Notes: a model not told the origin generated them from the letters alone. Positions 25,245 through 32,163 are shown, numbered from the stretch's first letter. The stretch: 43,191 nucleotides of DNA from Alphaproteobacteria bacterium (GCA_027488965.1 JAIYAO010000111.1:1-43191); one strand, 5' to 3'. Translations and numbers: made by a program.

Positions 25245-25257
25245 GGCAATTGCTGCC
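25245..25257. promoter_or_regulatory. ftr-like dyad between the flgK and fliK promoters
   Basis: GGCAATTGCTGCC inside CGGCA-N5-TGCCG (25244-25258). It lies between two divergent sigma-54 promoters, about 100 bases upstream of the fliK one, the usual place for an enhancer-binding site. Confidence 0.6.
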
Positions 25258-25268
25258 GGGCGCCGTGC

Positions 25269-25278
25269 GGAAATTGCC
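25269..25278 (-). promoter_or_regulatory. Second, partial ftr-like site
   Basis: On the minus strand this reads GGCAATTTCC followed by GCA, keeping the left half of the dyad. Its centre is about 22 bases from the previous site, roughly two helical turns. Paired ftr sites are known in Caulobacter flagellar promoters. Confidence 0.45.
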
Positions 25279-25355
25279 GTGCATTCGTGCCGTTGCGTGC
25301 TTTCGCGATTGCGCAGATGCGTTGGCGCACAAGCGTTTTCTGTACTGCGCGCACA

Positions 25356-25370
25356 TGGCGCGCGACTTGC
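25356..25370 (+). promoter_or_regulatory. Sigma-54 promoter for fliK-flgD-flgE
   Basis: TGGCGC-GCGAC-TTGC fits TGGCNC-N5-TTGC with correct 10-base spacing between the -24 GG and -12 GC. The start would be near 25382, about 46 bases before the fliK ATG. It faces the hook operon and is divergent to the flgK promoter. Confidence 0.8.
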
Positions 25371-25427
25371 GATGTGCTTGGCCGCCCCGGTGCGATCGCT
25401 GCGCTGGACGTCGAGGAACGCATACCC

Positions 25428-26633
25428 ATGGATGCAGCCATCGCGCTGATCACACCGCAGGCGACGCCAAGCGCAGCCGACAACGCAAGCGACGCGCCGC
25501 GCGAGGACGCCGCAGCCTTCGCCGCACACCTTGAACCGCAAACGCAGGCGCGGCCGCCCGCGCGCAAGCCCGCGCCGCCGCCCGCAGAGGAGCCGCTCGA
25601 CACGCCCGCCAACGATGCAGGCGCCGCGCAGAGCTATTCGCTCTCGGCGCCGGCGGCGCCGGTGGTGGTGCGCATCGACGGCGCGCAGGCCGCCATCGAT
25701 TTTTCCCTGACGCCGCAGCAGGCCGCAGCCCTGTCGCCGGCGGCCCTTGCGCCGGCTGCGCCTGCCGCGACTGCGCCTGCAACGGCGCCGGCCCCCGCCG
25801 GGCCTGTGGCTGCCGAAGGCGCGCAAACGCCGATCGCGCCCGCAGCACCCTTGCCCACTGGCGCATTGGAAGCCGCAGCACAAACCGTCGCCGCGCCCAT
25901 TGCCGGCGCGAAAGCGGAAGCGCCGGGCGAGCCCCTGCGCGCCTCCGGCCGCGGCCGCGCGGCGCGCGATGGCGCAGAGTCCGGCGGCGAGACGAAAACA
26001 ACAACAGCGACCGCCGCCGCGCCTGCCGCCTCGCCGCAGACGGCGCGCGCCGACGCCGGCGCCGCTGCGACTCCGAACGTGGCGCAAGCAGCCCCGCCGC
26101 GCACGGAACAGGCGCCGCCTGCACCCGCGCTCACCGACATCGCGACCGCTTCGGGCGACCTGCGCCGCACGCTGGAGGCGCCGGCGTCCGCCGTGCACCG
26201 TCCGCCCACGGTGGCGCAGACGGTGGCGCAGCAGGTGATCCGGCGCTTCGAGGGCCAGTCCACCAGCATCGAGGTGCGCCTCGATCCCGCCGAACTCGGG
26301 CGCGTGAACGTGAAGCTGGACGTGGGCGCCGACGCCCGCGTCACCGCCGTGGTGGCGGCCGAAAACCCGGCCACGCTGTCGGATCTCATGCGCTCGGCGC
26401 GGGAGCTGGAGCGGGCGCTGGAATCGGCGGGGCTTGAACTGGCCTCCGGGGGCCTCTCCTTCGATCTCTCCGGCAGCCGCAACGACTTCGCCGACAGGGA
26501 GGGCTCCGGCGACGGTGCGGCCACGCGCGCGGCGAGCGGCGACGCCGGCGCCATCGCCGACGCCGCCACACCGGCAAGCCGGCCCTTCGGCCTTGAAGCC
26601 TGGCGCGGCGTGCGCGTCGACGTGACGGTCTAG
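25428..26633 (+). CDS. fliK: Flagellar hook-length control protein FliK
   Basis: A 401-residue secreted ruler that sets hook length and switches export from hook to filament proteins. The first 250 residues are low complexity, rich in Ala and Pro, as expected for the extended ruler. The conserved C-terminal domain (about 265-350) shows IEVRLDPAELGRVNVKLDVG and VTAVVAAENPATLSDLMRSARELERALESAGL, the Flg_hook pattern. The ATG at 25428 follows GAGGAA. It precedes flgD by 10 bases in the hook operon. Confidence 0.9.
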   Translation: MDAAIALITPQATPSAADNASDAPREDAAAFAAHLEPQTQARPPARKPAPPPAEEPLDTPANDAGAAQSYSLSAPAAPVVVRIDGAQAAIDFSLTPQQAAALSPAALAPAAPAATAPATAPAPAGPVAAEGAQTPIAPAAPLPTGALEAAAQTVAAPIAGAKAEAPGEPLRASGRGRAARDGAESGGETKTTTATAAAPAASPQTARADAGAAATPNVAQAAPPRTEQAPPAPALTDIATASGDLRRTLEAPASAVHRPPTVAQTVAQQVIRRFEGQSTSIEVRLDPAELGRVNVKLDVGADARVTAVVAAENPATLSDLMRSARELERALESAGLELASGGLSFDLSGSRNDFADREGSGDGAATRAASGDAGAIADAATPASRPFGLEAWRGVRVDVTV

Positions 26634-26643
26634 GAGCGACGCC

Positions 26644-27291
26644 ATGGACATCAACGCACTCGCCACCACGCCGGAGACGACATCGCTCTCGCGGGCCAAG
26701 CTGTCGGAGAACTTCGACACGTTCCTGACGCTGCTCACCGCGCAGCTGTCCAACCAGGATCCGCTCAATCCCGTGGATTCCGCGGCCTTCACGCAGCAGC
26801 TGGTGCAGTACAGCCAGGTGGAGCAGCAGATCGAGACGAACGACCGGCTGAAAGTCCTGCTCGACCAGAGCGCGGCCTCCAGCGGCGCCGCCGCCGTGGC
26901 CTACATCGGCAAGAACGCCGTGCTCGACAGCGACGTCACCGCCCTGTCCGGGGGCGCCGCCACCTGGGCCTACGACGTGACCGGCGCCTCCGGGCAGGTG
27001 ACGCTTTCGGTGCGCGACGCCGCCGGCAAGGAGGTGTTCAAAACCACGGCGCCCGCCGCCTCCGGCGGCCAGACGTTCACGTGGGACGGCAAGGACGCCA
27101 CAGGCCGCGCGTACGCGGACGGCGCCTACAGGCTGGCGATCGCGGCGACCGACTCCGACGGCGCCACGATCACGCCCACCGTCAACGTCAGCGAGAAGAT
27201 CACCGGCATCGATTTCGCCGGCGGCACGCCCAACCTCATGACCGCGAGCGGCCAGCGCGCGTTCGATTCCATCCTCACCATCAGGAACTGA
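26644..27291 (+). CDS. flgD: Flagellar hook capping protein FlgD
   Basis: A 215-residue protein that caps the growing hook so that FlgE can polymerise. The N-terminal motif FLTLLTAQLSNQDPLNPVDSAAFTQQLVQYSQVEQ is the family hallmark. It is followed by a FlgD Ig-like/Tudor region with FTWDGKDATGRAYADGAYRLAI. It starts 10 bases after fliK and ends 15 bases before flgE, so the three are one transcription unit. Confidence 0.96.
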   Translation: MDINALATTPETTSLSRAKLSENFDTFLTLLTAQLSNQDPLNPVDSAAFTQQLVQYSQVEQQIETNDRLKVLLDQSAASSGAAAVAYIGKNAVLDSDVTALSGGAATWAYDVTGASGQVTLSVRDAAGKEVFKTTAPAASGGQTFTWDGKDATGRAYADGAYRLAIAATDSDGATITPTVNVSEKITGIDFAGGTPNLMTASGQRAFDSILTIRN

Positions 27292-27306
27292 CCCGGAGCA
27301 AGACCC

Positions 27307-28623
27307 ATGAGTATCTACACCGCCATGCGGTCGGGCGTTTCGGCGCTTGCCGCCAACGCCAGCGCGATGGCCGTCATCTCGGACAACATCGCCAACCTGA
27401 ACACCGTCGGCTACAAGCGCGGCGTCACGGACTTCACCGCGCTGCTGAACAGCCAGACGCAGGGCACCACCTACAACGCCGGCGGCGTGCTGTCGTCCAC
27501 GCGCCGCCTCATCGACCTGCAGGGCTCGCTGGAGCAGTCGCGGTCCAGCACCGACCTCGCCATCGCCGGCGACGGCTTCTTCGTGGTGTCGGAGAACTCC
27601 AACGCGCTGACCAACGGCGGCAGCGTGGCGTTCACGCGCTCCGGCTCCTTCTCCGTGGACTCGGCGGGCTTCCTGAAGAACGCGCAGGGCTTCTACCTGC
27701 AGGGCTGGCCGATCGCGGCCGACGGATCGGTGGCGTCGAGCCCCACGAGCCTGTCGACGCTGGCGCCGATCAACGTGGCGGATGTGGTGTCGAGCGCGGA
27801 GCCCACCTCCTCGGTGACGCTCACCGCCAACCTCAACTCCACGCAGACGGAGTACGCCTCCGTCCCGCAGCCCTACGATGTGGGCGATCTCGCCAACAAC
27901 GTCATCGCGCCGCACTTCGAGAGCAGCATCGAGGTCGTCGACAGCCTCGGCGCGCCGCGCACGCTGGCGATCGGCTTCCTGAAGACCGCGCCCAACGTGT
28001 GGCAGGTGGAGGTGTACACCCGTCCCGCATCGCTGGTGGGCACCGCGGGCGGGCGCGTCGCCGAAGGCACAGTGACGTTCAACTCCTCCGGCGCGGTGGC
28101 GACCACGGGCGGCATCACCGGATCGCTGGCCAACGCCTTCCCCATCCCCTGGGCGGCCGCGACCGGCGCCGCCACCCAGAACGTGGCCTTCAACCTGCGC
28201 GACAGCCTCTCCCAGTTCGCCACCAGCTTCGGCGTCACCACGGTGGTGGCCGACGGCGTGCCGCCGGGCGATCTCGCGGGGCTTGTGGTGGAGGAGGACG
28301 GCTACCTGACGGCGCAGTTCTCCAACGGCCGCTCGCGCGCGCTCTACCAGATCCCGCTGGCCACCTTCCTGAACGCCAACGGCCTCCTGCCGGACCGCGG
28401 CGGCATCTTCCGCACCACGCTGGAGAGCGGCCTCTACAACATCAACGCGCCCAGCTCCGCCGGCGCGGGCACCATCGAGAGCACGGTGCTGGAGGCGTCC
28501 AACGTGGACCTCGCCCAGGAATTCACCAGCATGATCACGACCCAGCGGGCGTACTCCGCCTCGTCCAAGATCATCACCACCGCCGATGAAATGCTGGAAG
28601 AGTTGCTCCGTATTAAGAGGTAA
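27307..28623 (+). CDS. flgE: Flagellar hook protein FlgE
   Basis: A 438-residue hook subunit. The N-terminus has MSIYTAMRSGVSALAANASAMAVISDNIANLNTVGYKR with the rod/hook motif, DLAIAGDGFFVV follows, and the C-terminus is EASNVDLAQEFTSMITTQRAYSASSKIITTADEMLEELL. It is the last gene of the hook operon and is followed at once by a hairpin terminator. Confidence 0.96.
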   Translation: MSIYTAMRSGVSALAANASAMAVISDNIANLNTVGYKRGVTDFTALLNSQTQGTTYNAGGVLSSTRRLIDLQGSLEQSRSSTDLAIAGDGFFVVSENSNALTNGGSVAFTRSGSFSVDSAGFLKNAQGFYLQGWPIAADGSVASSPTSLSTLAPINVADVVSSAEPTSSVTLTANLNSTQTEYASVPQPYDVGDLANNVIAPHFESSIEVVDSLGAPRTLAIGFLKTAPNVWQVEVYTRPASLVGTAGGRVAEGTVTFNSSGAVATTGGITGSLANAFPIPWAAATGAATQNVAFNLRDSLSQFATSFGVTTVVADGVPPGDLAGLVVEEDGYLTAQFSNGRSRALYQIPLATFLNANGLLPDRGGIFRTTLESGLYNINAPSSAGAGTIESTVLEASNVDLAQEFTSMITTQRAYSASSKIITTADEMLEELLRIKR

Positions 28624-28633
28624 TCAAAAGTAT

Positions 28634-28668
28634 AACGAGCGCCGGGCGTGATAACCCGGCGTTCGTTT
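28634..28668 (+). terminator. Terminator after the fliK-flgD-flgE operon
   Basis: A 13-base stem with one G-T pair (AACGAGCGCCGGG with CCCGGCGTTCGTT) and an 8-base loop, followed by a short T-run. It starts 11 bases after the flgE stop. Confidence 0.75.
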
Positions 28669-28685
28669 CAAAATGAAACGCCTTC

Positions 28686-28700
28686 TTAATCTGGTTTAAC
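28686..28700 (+). promoter_or_regulatory. CtrA-like box upstream of sciP
   Basis: TTAA-N6-TTAAC, one base short of the canonical TTAA-N7-TTAA CtrA site. It lies 68 bases before the sciP start. In Caulobacter sciP is switched on by CtrA and SciP then restrains CtrA promoters. The shorter spacing makes the call tentative. Confidence 0.5.
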
Positions 28701-28768
28701 TCCGGCTTTTAGCTGGATATTCATGCCCGCTGTGTACAACGGCTCAACTAACCCAAGGAGTAGGCGCG

Positions 28769-29050
28769 ATGCAGAAGCAACGCCGCTATGAAGGGGTGGT
28801 CATGGGGCCGGATGGCAACCCGATCACCTTGGACGATCTGCCCCCCGCGCAAACCACGCGCTGGGTCATCCGCCGCAAGGCGGAAGTGGTCGCCGCCGTG
28901 CGCGGCGGACTGCTGTCGCTGGAGGATGCGTGCAAGCGCTACAGCCTCACGGTCGAGGAGTTCGACGGCTGGAGAAAGTCGATCGAGCGCCACGGCCTGC
29001 CGGGCCTGCGCACCACGCGCATCCAGCACTACCGGGTCGGCGAGACCTGA
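28769..29050 (+). CDS. sciP: SciP-like cell-cycle regulator (DUF1153)
   Basis: A 93-residue DUF1153 protein containing RWVIRRKAEVVAAVRGGLLSLEDACKRYSLTVEEF, a helix-turn-helix region nearly invariant in the family. SciP binds DNA and the CtrA regulator and represses CtrA-activated promoters in G1, including flagellar ones. Its place directly after the hook operon matches Caulobacter gene order. AAGGAG lies at good distance upstream of the ATG. It is a single-gene unit between two terminators. Confidence 0.93.
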   Translation: MQKQRRYEGVVMGPDGNPITLDDLPPAQTTRWVIRRKAEVVAAVRGGLLSLEDACKRYSLTVEEFDGWRKSIERHGLPGLRTTRIQHYRVGET

Positions 29051-29074
29051 AGACGTTAAACGGCCCAAACCGTT

Positions 29075-29104
29075 AAAAGGCCGGGCGGCGATGCCCGGCC
29101 TTTT
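29075..29104. terminator. Bidirectional terminator between sciP and the small lipoprotein gene
   Basis: A perfect 12-base stem, AAAAGGCCGGGC with GCCCGGCCTTTT, around a 6-base loop. The T-run on each strand allows it to stop transcription of sciP (+) and of the convergent 29135-29329 gene (-). Confidence 0.9.
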
Positions 29105-29134
29105 GGCGTGCCAACCCTCAAGAATTGAGCGCGC

Positions 29135-29329
29135 CTACTGCTTGGTGTTGCTGTCGCGGCAATCGCTGTCGAGCACACCCACGTCGTTGCGGCCGTTGCA
29201 GACGTCGTTGTCGTCCACGAAGTAGTCCACCGCCGCCGCCCCCGCGAGCAGGACGCAGCCCCCCGTCGCCATCGGCGCCGCGAGCGCAAACAGAACGATC
29301 ATGGCGGTCTTCGTGGCGGTGAGCTTCAT
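29135..29329 (-). CDS. Small exported protein, possible lipoprotein
   Basis: A 64-residue protein that I do not recognise. It starts with a basic-hydrophobic signal, MKLTATKTAMIVLFALAAP, and then MATGGC, a weak lipobox with Cys25. The remaining 39 residues are acidic and carry two more cysteines (DVCNG and SDCRD) that could pair. The ATG at 29329 is preceded by AAGGA. It probably sits in the periplasm or on a membrane. The small size limits confidence that it is expressed. Confidence 0.6.
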   Translation of the reverse strand: MKLTATKTAMIVLFALAAPMATGGCVLLAGAAAVDYFVDDNDVCNGRNDVGVLDSDCRDSNTKQ

Positions 29330-29705
29330 GGCGCGCGTCCTTGGTTGCTATCTCATCAACCTTTCGCCGGCAGAAATGTTCCCTGCGCCGCGAGATGGTC
29401 CCGGGGTTGCAGGCGGCCGGCATCCGAGATAGCCGCCGGAGTGTCGGTGCCTCCGATAATTCGGGCCCCACCCCGCGCACGGATAACACTTGCGTTATCG
29501 CACCTTCCTTCCCTGACGACGGTCTTGAACGGCGCAGATCGTTCGCCAAATCCGTGGGGTGCGGGCCGGGCCCCTCTGACACGCAAAGCCGAACGGCTTT
29601 CCATGTGATGTCGGACCGCATCGGGAGCATCCCGGTGTCGGCTCGGCTTTTGATATCTCCGAAGTCTGCAACGCCGCTCTCGCAACATCAAAAGAGAGGA
29701 GCGTC
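29330..29705. other. 376-base gap between divergent small genes
   Basis: No coding frame here looks real. It must hold the promoters of the leftward lipoprotein gene and of the rightward YdcH-like operon. One clear dyad is seen at 29482-29499: GATAAC-N6-GTTATC, a possible operator. No promoter hexamers could be assigned with confidence. Base composition is somewhat less G+C-rich than the flagellar genes. Confidence 0.5.
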
Positions 29706-29951
29706 ATGTCTGACCGACATATCCAGTCCCTGATCCATCGCCGCGTCCAGGTTCAGCGCGCGATCGAAGCCGAGCGCGCAAGCGCCAATCCTGAATCGCT
29801 GCGCCTCGCACAACTCAAGAAGGTGCGACTTCTCTTGAAGGACCGGCTTGCACGCCTCTCGGCACACGCAGCAACCGTCATTGATGGACCCAGGCAGGCA
29901 AACGTCGGCGAGCGCCGCCGCCGCCTGCGCGCCCGAAGCCGCAAGTCTTGA
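29706..29951 (+). CDS. YdcH-like small coiled-coil protein (DUF465)
   Basis: An 81-residue basic protein. Residues 5-52 (HIQSLIHRRVQVQRAIEAERA ... LRLAQLKKVRLLLKDRLARL) follow the DUF465/YdcH pattern: a helix, a short turn, then a second helix with LKKxRLxLKDR. YdcH-type proteins are small helical hairpins of unknown function. The Arg-rich tail (GERRRRLRARSRKS) could bind nucleic acid. AGAGGAG lies at good distance. It heads a likely three-gene unit with the zinc-finger-like and Alx-like genes. Confidence 0.75.
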   Translation: MSDRHIQSLIHRRVQVQRAIEAERASANPESLRLAQLKKVRLLLKDRLARLSAHAATVIDGPRQANVGERRRRLRARSRKS

Positions 29952-29964
29952 TTGGAGAAGCGAC

Positions 29965-30261
29965 ATGCCCCTGATCCAGTCCCCCATCGACGGCCTGCCC
30001 ATGCGCCAGATCGTGCGCTATGGCATCGAGTTCGACGTGTGCCCCTCGACAGGGGGCGTCTGGCTCGACAAAGGCGAGCTTGAGAAGTTGATCGCATTCG
30101 TGGCGGAAGAAGCGCGGGCGCAAGACATGCCCGGGCCTCCGAGCGACCGTGTGCAACCGCGCAACGCGCATCGGCACTTTGATGAAGACGACGCCGGCGA
30201 CCGCCACCATGGCGGCGATGGACGTCGCAAGTCGCGCCTGTTGGATCTATTCGAGTTCTGA
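29965..30261 (+). CDS. Degenerate TFIIB-type zinc-ribbon protein
   Basis: A 98-residue protein. Its first 45 residues follow the zf-TFIIB layout, CPxC...GxxxDxCPxCxGxWLDxGELEKL, but the sequence reads SPIDGLPMRQI...GIEFDVCPSTGGVWLDKGELEKLI. Only one of the four expected zinc ligands (Cys26) remains, so a normal zinc knuckle cannot form. The rest of the motif is well kept, including GGVWLDKGELEKL. A His/Asp-rich stretch near residues 68-84 (HRHFDEDDAGDRHHGGDG) might bind metal instead. GGAG precedes the ATG, 13 bases after the YdcH-like stop. Confidence 0.75.
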   Translation: MPLIQSPIDGLPMRQIVRYGIEFDVCPSTGGVWLDKGELEKLIAFVAEEARAQDMPGPPSDRVQPRNAHRHFDEDDAGDRHHGGDGRRKSRLLDLFEF

Positions 30262-30283
30262 CGGTCCCGACACCCGCATGAAC

Positions 30284-30312
30284 GGGCGCCGCCAACCAGC
30301 GCGGCGGCGCCC
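30284..30312 (+). terminator. GC-rich hairpin before the Alx-like gene
   Basis: Ten-base arms GGGCGCCGCC and GGCGGCGCCC around a 9-base loop. No T-run follows. It lies 22 bases after the zinc-ribbon-like gene and 57 before the Alx-like start, so it may attenuate or process the transcript rather than end it. Confidence 0.5.
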
Positions 30313-30368
30313 ACACGGGATTCAACCAACCTCATACAGTTCTACCGCAAGACGCCCCCAAGGACGCC

Positions 30369-31427
30369 ATGGACTTCCTCGCCTCGTTCCTCACTCACGA
30401 GTTCCTTGGCAAGGAAACGTGGATCTGGCTTGCATTCGTCGGGACCGTCGCCGCCCTGCTCGCCTTCGACCTGGGCGTTGTGAACAAGAACGACCACGAG
30501 ATCGGCGTGGCGGAGTCGCTCAGGCTCTCGGCGCTCTATATCGCCATCGGCCTAGGCTTCGCTGTCGTGGTCTGGCATCTCTACAACAACGAGTACGCCA
30601 CCGCCTCGATCGATCCCCAGTTGCTCGCCGTCACCGGCGTCGAGCGGGCGTGGATGGCGGTTCAGCTTTACCTCACGGGATTTGCAGTCGAGAAGACGCT
30701 GGCGCTGGACAACGTCTTTGTCATCTCGCTTGTGTTCACCTATCTCGCCATTCCGCGGATGTACCAGCACCGCGTGCTGTTCTGGGGCATCATCGGCGTG
30801 ATCGTCCTGCGCGCGCTTATGATCGGGCTCGGCGCGGCGCTCGTGAGTCAGTTCTCGTGGGTGCTCTACGTCTTCGGCGCGTTTCTCGTGCTCACCGGGC
30901 TGCTCATGCTGCGGAAGGGCGACGCTGACCCCGACATGAGCAAGAATAAGGTGCTCATTTGGTTGAAAGGCTGGATGAACGTCACGCCCACGCTGCACGG
31001 CAGCAGGTTCCGCGTGCAGTTGCCGGACCCCCAGACGGGCAAGCTCCGGTGGTTTGCCACGCCGCTGCTGCTGGCGCTGTTTTTCGTCGAGATTGTGGAC
31101 CTTATCTTCGCCATCGACAGCGTGCCGGCAATATTTGCGATCACCAGCGATCCCTACATCGTCTACACGTCCAACATCTTTGCGATCCTGGGCCTTCGCG
31201 CCCTGTTCTTCGCGCTCGCCGCGATGGTGCACCGCTTCAAGTACCTGAAGTATGCTCTGGCGATGACACTGGTGTTCATCGGTTCGAAGATCTTCCTCGG
31301 TGATCTTTTCCCGGGCGGCAAGTTCCCCGCGATGTGGTCGCTCGCCATCACCATGTCGCTGATCGGCGGCGGCGTGCTCTACTCTCTTTGGCGGACGCGC
31401 AACGCACCGGCGACGGGCCACGGGTGA
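30369..31427 (+). CDS. Alx/TerC-family integral membrane protein
   Basis: A 352-residue protein with about nine membrane helices. The paired TerC motifs are EKTLALDNVFVISLVFTYLAIP in the first half and EIVDLIFAIDSVPAIFAI in the second, with in-membrane acidic residues. Length and motifs match the Alx subgroup, linked in Escherichia coli to manganese export and alkaline pH. AAGGA precedes the ATG. No yybP-ykoY-type manganese riboswitch fold was recognised in the 107-base gap, only the hairpin at 30284-30312. It is unrelated in subgroup to the shorter TerC protein at 5306-5983. Confidence 0.92.
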   Translation: MDFLASFLTHEFLGKETWIWLAFVGTVAALLAFDLGVVNKNDHEIGVAESLRLSALYIAIGLGFAVVVWHLYNNEYATASIDPQLLAVTGVERAWMAVQLYLTGFAVEKTLALDNVFVISLVFTYLAIPRMYQHRVLFWGIIGVIVLRALMIGLGAALVSQFSWVLYVFGAFLVLTGLLMLRKGDADPDMSKNKVLIWLKGWMNVTPTLHGSRFRVQLPDPQTGKLRWFATPLLLALFFVEIVDLIFAIDSVPAIFAITSDPYIVYTSNIFAILGLRALFFALAAMVHRFKYLKYALAMTLVFIGSKIFLGDLFPGGKFPAMWSLAITMSLIGGGVLYSLWRTRNAPATGHG

Positions 31428-31631
31428 TTCAATGTTCAGGAATACGGGACGCACCGAGTAAGTGCGGCCGCGTATTCAACCACGCGTTCATCGGCGCGGT
31501 TCGGCTGTTCAGCATTGGGCGGCCTGCCTTCCCCCGCAGCGCGGGGAAAGTGGCGCGCGGGGCGCGCGCGCCCATCCCCGGCTGCGCCGGGACTTCCCCC
31601 GCGGGCTGGGAAAAAAAATTGCAATTAGTCC
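31428..31631. other. Hairpin-rich intergenic segment after the Alx-like gene
   Basis: No gene is seen. Two stem-loops occur: 31528-31550 (CTTCCCCCGC with GCGGGGAAAG, one mismatch) and 31575-31592 (CCCCGGC with GCCGGG). Either may end the upstream transcript. An A-tract at 31611-31618 then begins the promoter region of the next locus. Confidence 0.5.
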
Positions 31632-31659
31632 TTGCATGCGGACAATTTTCCTGTATATC
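31632..31659 (+). promoter_or_regulatory. Housekeeping-type promoter for a candidate RNA
   Basis: A -35-like TTGCAT (31632-31637) and a -10-like TATATC (31654-31659) are separated by 16 bases. An AT-rich A-tract lies upstream (31611-31628) and a GC-rich discriminator downstream. This is the layout of promoters for stable RNAs. No protein gene begins within 500 bases on this strand. Confidence 0.6.
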
Positions 31660-31665
31660 CTCGCC

Positions 31666-32040
31666 CCGTCGACCAAGGGAGGGCCCGTGAGCTCCGGACT
31701 CTGAGGCGGTCGGCGGCGGGCCGGCGTGGTCCTGTCCTGCGGGGTCGCAAACCGCGGGTATTCCATGGAGGCTCCGGGCCTACCGTGCACGCCGCACCGG
31801 GAAACACGGCAGGCGCTAACCTGCGGCGCTGAGGCGTCCCCGTCGGGGGCGACAGACGCTGGCGGGTCGGCCTGGCAAGCCACGAAAAACGCCCGTGGCC
31901 GGTGTCCGGGAAAAACGGTCCGCTTCGACGGGGCGCAGGTCAGCGCCATTCCCGCCGGCTTTTCGCCGGCCTGCCGGCGCCGTCCTGCGCCCCGCCTCCC
32001 GCCTGGGGTTGTCCCGGGCGGGCTCCTTGAAACCGCATCG
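31666..32040 (+). ncRNA. Candidate structured RNA, family unknown
   Basis: Behind the promoter at 31632-31659 lies about 375 bases with no plausible protein frame but many strong helices. Examples are CGGCGTG with CACGCCG around 31723-31797, GCAGG-CGCTAA-CCTGC near 31810-31825, and GCCACG with CGTGGC near 31880-31902. A nested long hairpin has outer arms CGGGGCGCAGG (31929-31939) and CCTGCGCCCCG (31984-31994) and an inner GCCGGC-TTTTC-GCCGGC. A last hairpin lies at 31998-32022. I could not match it to RNase P, 6S, SRP or tmRNA. Ends are approximate. It could instead be only a GC-rich spacer or a long fliF leader. Confidence 0.45.
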
Positions 32041-32127
32041 GCGGACGCACACGCCCGCCAGTGACACACACTTGCCTGTTCGCCACCCCGCACCGCGCCC
32101 CGCCCGCCGCAAAAGACTTGCAGCGTC

Positions 32128-32142
32128 TTAACCATGTTTTCA
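32128..32142 (+). promoter_or_regulatory. CtrA-like site upstream of fliF
   Basis: TTAA-CCATGTT-TTCA matches TTAA-N7-TTAA at seven of eight positions, and TTAACCAT is a common form of the first half. It lies 67 bases before the fliF start. In Caulobacter the fliF operon is a class II operon switched on by CtrA. Confidence 0.55.
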
Positions 32143-32150
32143 CGGCGACC

Positions 32151-32163
32151 GGCAATTTCTGCC
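32151..32163. promoter_or_regulatory. ftr-like dyad upstream of fliF (possible FlbD repressor site)
   Basis: GGCAATTTCTGCC, the same core as the dyads in the flgK-fliK gap. It lies just downstream of the CtrA-like site. In Caulobacter FlbD represses its own fliF operon through an ftr element overlapping the promoter, which fits this place. Confidence 0.6.

Noticed and set aside
25025-25612. Possible 196-residue N-terminal extension of FlgK
   Set aside because: FlgK homologues begin at MSGIGSIFG, which has its own ribosome-binding site; the extension is antisense to the fliK leader and gene.
25185-26792. Minus-strand frame of 535 codons opposite fliK
   Set aside because: It is a Gly/Arg-rich shadow of the Ala/Pro-rich fliK coding sequence with no domain of its own.
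31680-31850. CTGAGGCGG and CCTGCGGCG segments recall the two strands of 6S RNA
   Set aside because: The segments are not complementary to each other as the 6S closing stem requires, and the usual neighbour gene for formyltetrahydrofolate cyclo-ligase is absent.
31924-31933. TTCGACGGGG resembles the D-loop signature of tmRNA
   Set aside because: No T-arm sequence, no CCA end and no tag-like reading frame are found on either side, even allowing the permuted two-piece form of alphaproteobacteria.
31816-32135. Short frames on both strands in the gap before fliF
   Set aside because: They overlap strong hairpins, lack ribosome-binding sites and show no protein-like composition.
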